Positions 54,615 through 63,132 of a stretch of 64,000 bases of DNA are shown here, piece after piece. This DNA comes from Paractinoplanes lichenicola (GTDB lineage Bacteria; Actinomycetota; Actinomycetes; Mycobacteriales; Micromonosporaceae). The stretch is from assembly GCF_016785085.1 (NCBI RefSeq), contig NZ_JAENHO010000005.1, forward strand, positions 682,001 to 746,000, read 5' to 3'. The translations under genes and the position numbers were made by a program. Numbering within the stretch: position 1 is the first letter of the stretch; each line of letters begins with the position of its first letter. Under the pieces are notes generated by a model that ran no database searches, was not told where the DNA came from, and was given only the letters and a program-made list of their open reading frames with translations.

Positions 54615-55262
54615 ATGTTGATCCGAGCGCTTGCCCTCGCCGTTCCCCTGACCATGATCGCTGGCTGCACGAACTCGGTGGACGTCGGACCCACCCAGCC
54701 CGTCTCGGCGACCGTCTCCGCCTCGTCCTGGACCGTCTTCGACGGCGCGCCCAGCCCGTCCCCGGCCGGCTCCTGGAACCCCGACACGGTCGCCTCCGGC
54801 ACGTTCCTGCCGTACAAGCCGGGATCCACGGCCATCACGTACGACCCCGCGGTCGTTCCGCCGGGCGCCACCGCCTCCGTCGCGATCTCGCAGAACACCC
54901 AGGCCATGGAGGTACGCGTGACGGCGGCCGGGCTGATTCCGCGCCGGGTGTACGGCGCCCACCTGCACACGATGCCGTGCACCGCCGTACCGGACGCCGC
55001 GGGGCCGCACTATCAGCACCAGGCGGACCCGTCCAAGCCGTCGGTCGACCCCTCGTACGCGAACCCGCAGAACGAGGTGTGGCTCGACTTCACGGTCGAC
55101 GGCTACGGCGAGGCGTCGGCGGCGTCGCTGGTCAAGTGGGCGTTCCCGGCCGGGCAGTCGGCGCGGTCGCTGATCCTGCACGCGCAGGCGACCAAGACGG
55201 CGGACGGGGTGGCGGGGACGGCCGGGCCGCGGGTGGCGTGCCTGACCCTGCCGGAGCGGTGA
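54615..55262 (+). CDS. SodC-like (CuZn superoxide dismutase fold) lipoprotein
   Basis: The 215-residue protein has a lipoprotein signal (LALAVPLTMIAGC) and a CuZn-SOD-like beta-barrel. GAHLHTMPC matches the SOD copper-site HxH and disulfide Cys, GPHYQHQ holds another histidine, VWLDFTVDGYGEA holds a possible zinc Asp and SLILHAQAT the late copper histidine. Active-site elements are altered compared with SodC, so catalysis is uncertain. The ATG at 54615 is used instead of an upstream in-frame start. Confidence 0.72.
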   Translation: MLIRALALAVPLTMIAGCTNSVDVGPTQPVSATVSASSWTVFDGAPSPSPAGSWNPDTVASGTFLPYKPGSTAITYDPAVVPPGATASVAISQNTQAMEVRVTAAGLIPRRVYGAHLHTMPCTAVPDAAGPHYQHQADPSKPSVDPSYANPQNEVWLDFTVDGYGEASAASLVKWAFPAGQSARSLILHAQATKTADGVAGTAGPRVACLTLPER

Positions 55263-55346
55263 AGCGTCCGCCGGGGCAGACGGTAACGTCGGGGGCGGAC
55301 CGGCGACCCAGCGTCGTCCACGGCTGAGATTTTCGGAGGCGGCACC

Positions 55347-56816
55347 ATGGCCGAGCAGAAGGCCGCGCAACCCGCGGCCAAGACGGAGACCCACGACCCC
55401 GGCTTCCCCGAGGCGTTCCTGCAGTTCATGCGGGGCGGGTGGCGTGAGGACCCGCTGGCCGTCAGCCCGCTGCCCGAGGTGCCCAACTACGAGAAGCGCC
55501 GCAACGCGCTCTCCGAGGCCTTCCCGGGCGAGACGCTGATCATCCCGTCCGGCAACGAGAAGGTCCGGGCCAACGACACGGACTACCCGTTCCGCCCCGG
55601 CAGCGACTTCGTCTACCTGACCGGCGACCGCGACCCCGACAGCGTGCTCGTGCTGCGGCCCAGCGGCTCCGGGCACGACGCGGTGCTCTACACCCGGCAG
55701 CGCAACTCGAAGGACACCGACGCCTTCTTCCGCAGCCGCAACGGCGAGCTGTGGATCGGGCGCACGCACACCCTGGCCGAGAAGACGACCGAGCTGGGCG
55801 TCGAGACCGCCCCGCTCAGCGAGCTCGGCTCGGCCCTGGCCGGCTCGGCGCCCGGGCGCACCCGGGTGCTGCGCGGCCTCGACCCGAACGTCGACCGGGC
55901 CGTCCTGGCCTACGAGCCGAACCGCGAGCAGCCCCGCGACCGCGAGCTGGCCTGGGTTCTGAGCGAGCTCAAGCTGATCAAGGACGAGTGGGAGATCGCC
56001 CAGCTGCAGGCCGCGATCGACGCCACCGTCCGCGGCTTCGAGGACGTCGCCCGCGTGCTGCCGGCCGACCGGGGCGTCAAGGAGCGGCTGCTCGAGGGCG
56101 TCTTCGGGCTGCGCGCCCGGCACGACGGCAACGACGTCGGCTACGGCTCGATCGTCGGCGCCGGCGCACACGCGACGATCCTGCACTGGGTCAAGAACAC
56201 CGGCGTCACCAAGCCGGGCGAGCTGCTGCTCATGGACATGGGCGTCGAGGGCGACAACTTCTACACGGCCGACGTGACCCGTACGGTGCCGGTGTCGGGG
56301 CAGTTCACCCCGCTGCAGCGCCAGGTGTACGACATCGTCCACGCGTCGCAGCAGGCGGGCATGGACGCGATCAAGCCGGGCGTGCTGTTCAAGGACATCC
56401 ACAAGGTCTGCATGCGGGTGCTGGCCGAGGGGCTCGACGACCTGGGCCTGCTGCCGGTGAGCGTCGACGAGGCGATGACCGAGGAGAGCACGGTCTACCG
56501 CCGGTGGACGCTGCACGGGTTCGGGCACATGCTCGGCATCGACGTGCACGACTGCAACAACGCGCGCAACGAGACGTACCGGGACGGGCCGCTGCAGGAG
56601 GGCTACGTGCTGACCGTCGAGCCCGGGCTCTACTTCCAGCCCGAGGACGAGCTGGTGCCCGCGGAGCTGCGCGGCGTCGGCGTGCGGATCGAGGACGACG
56701 TGCTGGTGACCGCCGACGGGTGCAAGAACCTGTCGGCCGGGCTGCCTCGCACGTCGGCCGACGTCGAGGCGTGGATGGCGTCCCAGCGCGAGGCCGGGCC
56801 GCGTCTGCCCGGTTAG
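55347..56816 (+). CDS. pepP: Xaa-Pro aminopeptidase (aminopeptidase P)
   Basis: The 489-residue M24 peptidase removes N-terminal residues before proline. It has a PepP-type N-terminal domain and a pita-bread domain whose dimetal ligands are visible as D297 (LMDMGVE), D309 (YTADVTRT), H394 (GFGHMLG), E425 (VEPGLYF) and E449 (RIEDDV). The start at 55347 follows GGAGGCGGCACC. Length is normal. It converges with the alpha/beta hydrolase gene by 4 nt. Confidence 0.94.
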   Translation: MAEQKAAQPAAKTETHDPGFPEAFLQFMRGGWREDPLAVSPLPEVPNYEKRRNALSEAFPGETLIIPSGNEKVRANDTDYPFRPGSDFVYLTGDRDPDSVLVLRPSGSGHDAVLYTRQRNSKDTDAFFRSRNGELWIGRTHTLAEKTTELGVETAPLSELGSALAGSAPGRTRVLRGLDPNVDRAVLAYEPNREQPRDRELAWVLSELKLIKDEWEIAQLQAAIDATVRGFEDVARVLPADRGVKERLLEGVFGLRARHDGNDVGYGSIVGAGAHATILHWVKNTGVTKPGELLLMDMGVEGDNFYTADVTRTVPVSGQFTPLQRQVYDIVHASQQAGMDAIKPGVLFKDIHKVCMRVLAEGLDDLGLLPVSVDEAMTEESTVYRRWTLHGFGHMLGIDVHDCNNARNETYRDGPLQEGYVLTVEPGLYFQPEDELVPAELRGVGVRIEDDVLVTADGCKNLSAGLPRTSADVEAWMASQREAGPRLPG

Positions 56817-57343
56817 CCGATCAGCCTGTCGACGAGCGGGAACTCGTCGTAGACCTGGTTGTAGTCGCCGAAGTGGCCGTCGTCGCGGACGATCTGGGTG
56901 CCACCCAGGCGCTCGAACATCGCTCGCCCCTGGTGCTCGTCGCAGCCGTACGGGTCCAGGCGCGAGTTGATGAAGTAGACGTCGCGGACGTTCTTCCGGA
57001 TCGCGTCCCAGTCGTACGCGGGCTGGAGCACGGGCTCGTCCGAGTCGTTCGGCGGCGTGCAATAGCCGGCCACGAGGATCGCCTGGTCGACCGTGACGTG
57101 CTCGAGCAGGGCCAGCAGTAATGCGGCCCCGCCCGAGTGGCCGACCAGGACGGTCCGCTCGTCGAACTTGTGCGCCTGGAGGACCTTGGGCAGGAAGTCG
57201 GCGATCGGCTCGACGTTGACGGTGGGGTAGGCGGGGACCTCTACGGCGTAGCCGCGGGCGGTGAGGCGGGTTGCGAGCCAGGGATACCACGCCACGCCGG
57301 GGTGGGCTCCGGTGCCGTGGAAGATGATCGCCTTACGTTCCAT
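56813..57343 (-). CDS. RBBP9/YdeN-family serine hydrolase
   Basis: The 176-residue alpha/beta hydrolase starts AIIFHGTGAHPGVAWYPWL and has the nucleophile elbow VGHSGGAALLL (Ser at about residue 70) and a late RDDGHFGD with the catalytic His. The size and motifs fit RBBP9/YdeN. Substrate unknown. The ATG at 57343 was chosen over longer frames, since homology begins there. Confidence 0.82.
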   Translation of the reverse strand: MERKAIIFHGTGAHPGVAWYPWLATRLTARGYAVEVPAYPTVNVEPIADFLPKVLQAHKFDERTVLVGHSGGAALLLALLEHVTVDQAILVAGYCTPPNDSDEPVLQPAYDWDAIRKNVRDVYFINSRLDPYGCDEHQGRAMFERLGGTQIVRDDGHFGDYNQVYDEFPLVDRLIG

Positions 57344-57596
57344 CGGGCCAGTGTGGCAGCCGGGGAGCGCGCTGTGGGGGCCCTGTGGACAGGGGGCCGG
57401 GGCCTGTGGACAGGGCGGCGGGTGGCCGGCGGCGGCTGTGCACAACGAACGCCCACGGCTTGACACCGGGGTACCGTCGGCCCTAACGACCCAGGGCGGG
57501 CGGGGGAGGCGGTGGCCGTACAGCGCAAAACTGACAAAACCGGATCAGTGCTTGATGTGGGTATTTTTCGGTTTTGGGGGCTTTACGCTGGGCGGC

Positions 57597-58502
57597 ATGG
57601 TCAGGCTGCCCGACGCGACGAGAGACAGCGCCAGCGAGACCAGGCCGGGCCCGCTCAGACCGAGTGCCCGTAAGGCGGCCGTAGGAGGTCTGCTCCTGCT
57701 GGTCCTCGCGGCGACCCCAGCCGTGGCACACCTGAAGAAGGACGCCACGGGGGAGTTCGCCGCTCGGCAGATCCCCGCGACCGCGGCGGTGGCCGAGCCG
57801 GTGGTGGCAGCAGTGCCCAAGGCGGCGCCGGCGCCCAAGAGCCTGCCGACTATCGACTACTGGGACTCGCCGCAGGGCTTCGCGCCCGATGTGGCGGCCC
57901 GGTCGGTCGCGGCCGTGACGGAGGGGCTGCACCCGAAACACAAGCTGCCCGTCTACGACGCCCCGGGTGGGGTGCCGCGGGCCTTCCTCGCCCGCACGAT
58001 CAGCGGCCTCCCGGTGACCGTGCCGATCGTCGAGCGCCGCCAGGGCTGGGCCGGGGTGCTGCTGCCCTCGGTCAACCGGCGCGTCGGGTGGCTGCCGCCG
58101 GGCGGCTGGGAGACGCGCGAACTCAAGGACCAGCTGACCGTCGACCTGAGCGAGCACCGGCTCACCTGGCTGCGCGACGGCCGGGAACGCGGGGCCTGGA
58201 CGGTGGCGGTCGGGTCGCGGCGGACGCCCACGCCGCTGGGCCGGACGTTCGTGCTGGGCCGCACGATCACCCACGGCCACGTGTACGCGGGTCTGGACGC
58301 GCTGGTGCTCGGGGCGGTGCCGGACGACCGGGACGCGCTGTCGGCCTCGCTGCGCAACGGGCACACGGCGATCCACGCGTGGCGCGAGGAGTCGGCGTTC
58401 GGGCGCAGCATCTCCAACGGGTGCGTCCGGATGCCGCCCGACGTGCAGCGGGAACTGCTGGCCCACATCGGGCCGGGAACGGTCGTCCAGGTCGTCAGGT
58501 AG
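57597..58502 (+). CDS. L,D-transpeptidase (YkuD domain)
   Basis: The 301-residue protein has an N-terminal signal or anchor (AVGGLLLLVLAATPAVA, about residues 28-44) and an Ala/Pro linker. The YkuD catalytic domain has H260 in AIHAW and C276 in SISNGCVRM. It forms 3-3 peptidoglycan cross-links in the cell wall. The ATG at 57597 is the most likely start; a GTG at 57558 would add 13 residues. Confidence 0.9.
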   Translation: MVRLPDATRDSASETRPGPLRPSARKAAVGGLLLLVLAATPAVAHLKKDATGEFAARQIPATAAVAEPVVAAVPKAAPAPKSLPTIDYWDSPQGFAPDVAARSVAAVTEGLHPKHKLPVYDAPGGVPRAFLARTISGLPVTVPIVERRQGWAGVLLPSVNRRVGWLPPGGWETRELKDQLTVDLSEHRLTWLRDGRERGAWTVAVGSRRTPTPLGRTFVLGRTITHGHVYAGLDALVLGAVPDDRDALSASLRNGHTAIHAWREESAFGRSISNGCVRMPPDVQRELLAHIGPGTVVQVVR

Positions 58503-58788
58503 CGGTGCGCAGCCACTGGGCCTTGGCCGCGGCGCGCTCCTCGTCGGCGCCGGCCGCCCGCAGCAGTTCCAGCACCGGCCAGTACGAGAGGGTCTCGGCC
58601 TGCCCGCCCGTGACCACCCGGTGCAGATAGTCGCCCAGCACGTCGCCGAGGACCAGCCCGTCGCGGGTGACCGCGCGGACGGCGGGCAACGAATCGGAGT
58701 GGTCGTCGGCCGGGCCCAGCTCCTCGAGCATCGTGCGGATGCGGGCGGCCTCGGCGCTCTGCTGCTCGTCCAGCTCCGGCTTCTGCAT
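58495..58788 (-). CDS. Hypothetical helical protein
   Basis: The 97-residue protein (MQKPELDEQQSAEAARIRTML, then GDYLHRVVTGGQAETLSYWPVLELLRAAG) is mostly helical and charged. I do not recognise a family. The 3' end overlaps the L,D-transpeptidase gene by 8 nt. It is 19 nt downstream of the XRE regulator gene on the same strand, so probably co-transcribed. Confidence 0.6.
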   Translation of the reverse strand: MQKPELDEQQSAEAARIRTMLEELGPADDHSDSLPAVRAVTRDGLVLGDVLGDYLHRVVTGGQAETLSYWPVLELLRAAGADEERAAAKAQWLRTAT

Positions 58789-58807
58789 GTGCTTACCGTA
58801 AGCCGCG

Positions 58808-59629
58808 TCAACAAACAAAGCTGCGACCCATGACAGACAGCAGGGCCAGCTTCTCGTGGCTCTCGCTGCCCGGCGTGGCCGTGAAGACAAGCAGCGACTG
58901 GGCCTGGTCGGGGTCCTGCAGGCTTTGGCAGAACAGATCGAGCCGCCCGACCGACGGGTGCGCGAACCGTTTCGTGTCGCTCCAGCGCACCCCGACCTCC
59001 TGCAGCTCCCACACGGCGGCGAACGACGGGCTCTCGCGCAGCAGCACGTCGACGAGCCCGAACGCCGGCGCGCCGGTGGTGCGCAGCGCCGCGGCCAGGA
59101 AGCGGCCCTGCTTCTCGTGGTCGTCGGCGAAGTAGATGGCGCGCGAGGCCGGATCGGTGAACCAGCGGTAGACCGCGCTGCGGGCCGGACCCTCGTACGC
59201 GGTCTCGTCGCCGAACAGCGCCACGGCGGGCGGGGTCTGCAGCAGCGTCTCGCCGAGCGGGCTGATCACATGGGCCGGGGTGTCCTGCAGCCGGTCGAGG
59301 ATCCGCATCAGGCCGGGGCTGACGTGACCGCCGGCGCCCCGTTGCGAGGTGCTGTAGCCGCACAGCCGCAACAGGTGGTCGCGCTCGTCCGGGGTCAGGC
59401 GCAGGCCGCGCGCGACGGCGGCGAGCATCTGCGGGGACGGTTGCGGGCCGTCACCCCGTTCGAGCCGGGCGAAGTAGTCGGCCGACATGTCGCACAGCTC
59501 GGCCACCTCCTCCCGCCGCAGGCCGGTGGCCCGGCGCCGGCTGCCGCGCCGCAGCCCCACGTCCTCGGGTTGCAGGGCCTCGCGGCGGGCGCGCAGGAAG
59601 GCGCCGAGCGAGGCGCGGTCGAACGTCAT
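58808..59629 (-). CDS. XRE-family regulator with MmyB-like ligand domain
   Basis: The 273-residue protein has FLRARREALQPEDVGL and TGLRREEVAELCDMSADYFARLERGDGPQPS, the DNA-binding start of this actinobacterial family. The MmyB-type PAS-like domain follows, with YRWFTDPASRAIYFADDHEKQGRFLAAALR. It is divergent from an SDR gene 122 nt away, and such pairs are usually regulator and target. Confidence 0.88.
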   Translation of the reverse strand: MTFDRASLGAFLRARREALQPEDVGLRRGSRRRATGLRREEVAELCDMSADYFARLERGDGPQPSPQMLAAVARGLRLTPDERDHLLRLCGYSTSQRGAGGHVSPGLMRILDRLQDTPAHVISPLGETLLQTPPAVALFGDETAYEGPARSAVYRWFTDPASRAIYFADDHEKQGRFLAAALRTTGAPAFGLVDVLLRESPSFAAVWELQEVGVRWSDTKRFAHPSVGRLDLFCQSLQDPDQAQSLLVFTATPGSESHEKLALLSVMGRSFVC

Positions 59630-59751
59630 GCTCCGATCGTCGCGGATCCGGGCCGCCGCAACCACGGCATCGCATTCAGTGGCTGAGCGCGTCCTTCATC
59701 CGGCCCGCGAGACCGCCTGCAATGAGAGGACCACAACCAAGGGGGTACGCG

Positions 59752-60579
59752 ATGAGCAAGTGGACCGCGCAGTCGATGCGCGACATGAGTGGCAAGACCG
59801 TGGTCGTCACCGGGGGCAGCCGTGGCATCGGCCGGATCGCCGCCCGGGAACTGGCCCGCGCCGGGGCCAAAGTGGTGCTGGCCGTGCGGCGTCCGGAGCC
59901 CGGCCCGTACGAGTCCCGCCGGCTCGACGTCTCCGACCTCGCCTCGGTGCGCGCGTTCGCCGAGGAGTGGACGGGCGACCTGGACGTGCTCGTCAACAAC
60001 GCGGGCGTGATGGCGATCCCGGGAACCCGTACGGGGGAAGGGTTGGACGTGCAGACCGCGACCAACTACTTCGGGCCATGGCTGCTGACGAACCTGCTGC
60101 TGCCGCACATCACCGACCGGGTCGTGCACGTCACCAGCGAGCTGCACCGGCAGGCCAAGCTCGACCTGGACGACTTGGACTGGCGCCGCCGCACGTACAA
60201 GCCGCTGGCCGCGTACGAGGCCGCCAAGCTCGCGCAGGTGCTCTTCTCGCTGTCGTTGCAGCGCCGGTTGGACGCCGCGGGCAGCAACGTGCGCTCGGTG
60301 CTGGCCCATCCCGGCATCGCGCGCACCGAGCTGGTCGGTCACTCGTGGATGAACGTCATCAACCGCATCCCGTTCCTGACCCAGGAGGCCGAGGGCGGCG
60401 CGCTGCCCCTGCTCTACGCCGCCTCCGAGGACGTGCCGGGCAACGCCTACGTCGGGCCCGACGGTCTCGCGAGCATCAAAGGCTTTCCCACCGTACGCCG
60501 CCCGTCCCGCGCCGGTCTCGACGAGCGCGCGGCCGAGCGGCTGTGGACGGCGACCGAGGCCCTAGTCTTGCCGTCGTGA
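59752..60579 (+). CDS. Short-chain dehydrogenase/reductase
   Basis: The 275-residue SDR has TGGSRGIG at about residue 20, NNAGVMA and the catalytic YEAAK (AAYEAAKLAQVLFSLSL), with QAKLDLDDLDWRRR typical of the retinol-dehydrogenase-like group. The ATG at 59752 follows AGGGGGTACGCG. The divergent XRE gene is the likely regulator. The stop overlaps the Nudix GTG start by 4 nt. Confidence 0.88.
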   Translation: MSKWTAQSMRDMSGKTVVVTGGSRGIGRIAARELARAGAKVVLAVRRPEPGPYESRRLDVSDLASVRAFAEEWTGDLDVLVNNAGVMAIPGTRTGEGLDVQTATNYFGPWLLTNLLLPHITDRVVHVTSELHRQAKLDLDDLDWRRRTYKPLAAYEAAKLAQVLFSLSLQRRLDAAGSNVRSVLAHPGIARTELVGHSWMNVINRIPFLTQEAEGGALPLLYAASEDVPGNAYVGPDGLASIKGFPTVRRPSRAGLDERAAERLWTATEALVLPS

Positions 60580-60980
60580 CGAGTGAAGTGATCGCGGCGG
60601 CCTGGGTGCACGTACGGGAGCGCCGGGTGCTCGTCGTGCTGCCCGCCGGCCTGGACGCGTTCTATCTGCCCGGCGGCAAACCCGAACCCGGCGAGACGTA
60701 CGCGGAAGCGGCCGCGCGCGAGGTGCACGAGGAGGTCGGGCTCGTCGTCGACCCGGCCGACCTGACCCTGTTCACCGAGATCGTGGCGCCCGCCCACAAC
60801 CGGCCGCCCGGCACGACCGTACGGCTGATCTGTTTCCTCGGCGGCAAGACCGAGGACCCGCCGCGGGCCGCGAACGAGATCGCCGAAGTGGACTGGTTCG
60901 CCTCGGCCGACTCCCCGCGCTGCGCCCCGGCCATCCGCCTGCTGGTCGCCGAGCTGGTCAGCGCGGGTCTGATCGACTAG
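60576..60980 (+). CDS. Nudix hydrolase
   Basis: The 134-residue protein carries a full Nudix box, G-x5-E-x7-REVHEEVG (GGKPEPGETYAEAAAREVH from about residue 32). It hydrolyses a nucleoside diphosphate derivative linked to X; substrate unknown. It is coupled to the SDR gene and overlaps the convergent Nudix gene by 23 nt. Confidence 0.88.
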   Translation: MTSEVIAAAWVHVRERRVLVVLPAGLDAFYLPGGKPEPGETYAEAAAREVHEEVGLVVDPADLTLFTEIVAPAHNRPPGTTVRLICFLGGKTEDPPRAANEIAEVDWFASADSPRCAPAIRLLVAELVSAGLID

Positions 60981-61461
60981 CGAAGAAGCGGTCGGCGACG
61001 GCCGTGTGGATGCTGAAACCGAGCTCGGCCGGGCCCTTGAGGACCTCCCAGCCGTGGGTCTCGTCGTTCGGGGCCGCCGCGGGCAGGCCGGCCGTCGACG
61101 CCAGCGGCGGGAACAGCGCGAAGATGAGCAGCGTGCCGTCGGGGGCGCTGACCGCGTCGTACAGCCGGGCCGCGCCCGGGTCGACCGTCAGGCCCGTCTC
61201 CTCCAGCACCTCGCGGGCCGCCGCGTCCGGCCAGGACTCGCCGTAGTCGATGAAACCGCCCGGCAGCGCCAGTGTGTCCTCGGCCGGCGGGATCGCGCGG
61301 CGCACGACGAGCAGGCCGTCGGCGACGGGTTGGACGGCCACCGCGACCGGCGTCGGGTTGCGATAGGCGGTCTCGCCGCAGGCGGTGCAGCGGCGTGGCC
61401 AGGGCTGGGCGGGCAGGTAACGGGCCCCGCAGAACGTGCAGTGCTTGAAGCGGTCACGCAT
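60958..61461 (-). CDS. Nudix hydrolase with N-terminal zinc ribbon
   Basis: The 167-residue protein has a zinc ribbon (CTFC and CTAC, about residues 8-28) and a Nudix box (GGFIDYGESWPDAAAREVLEE). NADH pyrophosphatase NudC shows this layout, but the C-terminal NudC signature is not evident. The start overlaps the upstream gene by 8 nt. Confidence 0.85.
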   Translation of the reverse strand: MRDRFKHCTFCGARYLPAQPWPRRCTACGETAYRNPTPVAVAVQPVADGLLVVRRAIPPAEDTLALPGGFIDYGESWPDAAAREVLEETGLTVDPGAARLYDAVSAPDGTLLIFALFPPLASTAGLPAAAPNDETHGWEVLKGPAELGFSIHTAVADRFFASRSDPR

Positions 61462-62236
61462 GGAGCGGCGAGTTGCAGGCCGCGACCAGGGCTTGCCGGC
61501 ACGCGGTGAGCAGCGGGCGCAGGGCCGCGTCACGCTGCTGGGCCTCGTAACCGTTGAGGGCGCCGCCGGGCGCATTTGTCTCGGCCAGCGCGAGCACCTG
61601 GTCGAGGATCGACGCGCGGGCGAACAGGCGGCGGGCCCGCGGATCGAACCCGGCGGGCAGGGTGGCCGTGCTCTCGGGGCGGCGCAGCTGCTGCAGGGCG
61701 CCGGCCAGCTCCGGTTTCCACTGGGCCACGTCGAGCTTCGTCAGCTGTGTGGTGGCCTCGCCCAGGGCCAGGGTCAGCTCGCCCTCGGCCTCGGCCGCGC
61801 CCATCTGGAACACCGGCTTGTAATTCTCGACCGGGAAGAAACGCCACAGCACCGTCTCGAACTCGACGCCCGAACCGGACACGTGCCGGCGCACCTCGGG
61901 CACGAAGCCGAACGTGGGCGTCATCACGGCCTCGCCGGAGAGCATGGCCGCGCCGGTCAGCGGGCCGGGGCCGGGCAGGCCGCGCGGGTCGCCGGGGGCG
62001 GGCAGCACGAGGCGGATGTCGTCGGGGTGCACCTTGGCGAAGACCGGCAGGCCCTGCGGCAGCGGCACGTCCGTCCATGTGCCGGGGGCGTCGGCGACCA
62101 GGTGCTCCTCGTCGCGGGCGATCTCGTCGGGCAGCTCGTCGAAGGGCACGAGGCCGGCGCGCCAGGCTCGCACCCAGGCCACGAACCGGGTCGAGCGCCG
62201 CGCAACCCGGGTTGCGGCATCGGCTGCGGGGGACAT
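61454..62236 (-). CDS. Conserved actinobacterial protein of unknown function
   Basis: The 260-residue soluble protein has FDELPDEIARDEEHLV, LPVFAKVHPDDIRLVLPAPGDPRGL and VEFETVLWRFFPVENYKP. I do not recognise a named domain. It is followed by the Nudix gene with an 8-nt overlap, so the two are one unit. No signal peptide or membrane segment is seen. Confidence 0.7.
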   Translation of the reverse strand: MSPAADAATRVARRSTRFVAWVRAWRAGLVPFDELPDEIARDEEHLVADAPGTWTDVPLPQGLPVFAKVHPDDIRLVLPAPGDPRGLPGPGPLTGAAMLSGEAVMTPTFGFVPEVRRHVSGSGVEFETVLWRFFPVENYKPVFQMGAAEAEGELTLALGEATTQLTKLDVAQWKPELAGALQQLRRPESTATLPAGFDPRARRLFARASILDQVLALAETNAPGGALNGYEAQQRDAALRPLLTACRQALVAACNSPLHA

Positions 62237-62325
62237 GCGAGCAAGGGTACGTGGCCACCGGGAAGTCTGTCTCGGCCGGAGAGTCAGAAACGTCGTGTCC
62301 CAACGCACGGGTTACCGTGCCTTGC

Positions 62326-63132
62326 ATGTATGGGGAGGACGTGCTCAAGGGAGACTGGCGGCGCCGCAAGGTGGTGCCCGAGGTGGACGCCGAACGCGAT
62401 CTGGTCGTCGAGGACGTCGACTCCGGGTTCTGCGGGGCCGTGATCGGGTTCGAGCTGGGCGCGGTCGTGCTGGAGGACCGCCACGGCAAGCGGCGCAACT
62501 TCCCGCTCGAGCCGGCCGCGTTCCTGCTCGACGGCAAGCCGGTGACGCTGCGCCGCCCCGCCGCGGCCCCGGCGCAGGCCCAGCGGCGGGTCACGGCCTC
62601 CGGATCGGTCGCCGTCGAGGGCGTACGGGCGCAGGTCGCCAAGGCCAGCCGCATCTGGGTCGAGGGCATCCACGACGCCGCCCTGGTCGAGCGGATCTGG
62701 GGTGACGACCTGCGGATCGAGGGCATCGTGGTCGAGCCGCTGGACGGCATCGACGACCTGGCCGCCGCCGTACGGGAGTTCCAGCCGAGCCGGCAGCGCA
62801 AGCTCGGCGTGCTCGTCGACCACCTGGTCGCGGGCAGCAAGGAGAGCCGCATCGTGGCCGCCGTGACCGACCCGAACGTGCTGGTCACCGGTCATCCGTA
62901 CGTGGACGTCTGGCAGGCCGTGAAGCCCGAGCGGGTCGGGTTGTCGAAGTGGCCGGTCATCCCGCCCGGGCGCCCCTGGAAGGAGGGCATCTGCGCGGCC
63001 GTGGGCGTGCGCGAGCCGGCCGACATGTGGCGGCGCATCCTCAAGTCGGTCAGCAGCTACAAGGACGTCGAGACGCCGCTGATCAACTCGATGGAGCGGC
63101 TGATCGACTTCGTCACCGTCCTGGACGACTGA
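62326..63132 (+). CDS. DUF3097 family protein
   Basis: The 268-residue protein has SGFCGAVIGFELGAVVLEDRHGKRRNFPL, IWVEGIHDAALVERIWGDDLR and LVDHLVAGSKESRIV, which identify DUF3097, an actinobacterial family with no established role. The TOPRIM-like EGxxDxxL pattern (VEGIHDAAL) suggests a nucleic-acid link, which is my inference. It is divergent from the preceding gene and overlaps the MocR gene 3' end by 20 nt. Confidence 0.85.
   Translation: MYGEDVLKGDWRRRKVVPEVDAERDLVVEDVDSGFCGAVIGFELGAVVLEDRHGKRRNFPLEPAAFLLDGKPVTLRRPAAAPAQAQRRVTASGSVAVEGVRAQVAKASRIWVEGIHDAALVERIWGDDLRIEGIVVEPLDGIDDLAAAVREFQPSRQRKLGVLVDHLVAGSKESRIVAAVTDPNVLVTGHPYVDVWQAVKPERVGLSKWPVIPPGRPWKEGICAAVGVREPADMWRRILKSVSSYKDVETPLINSMERLIDFVTVLDD

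Noticed and set aside
57383..57445. Three more DnaA-box-like TGTGGACAG/TGTGCACAA sequences
   Set aside because: They lack the consensus ends and lie in a very G-rich repeat context, so I did not list them as a separate site.
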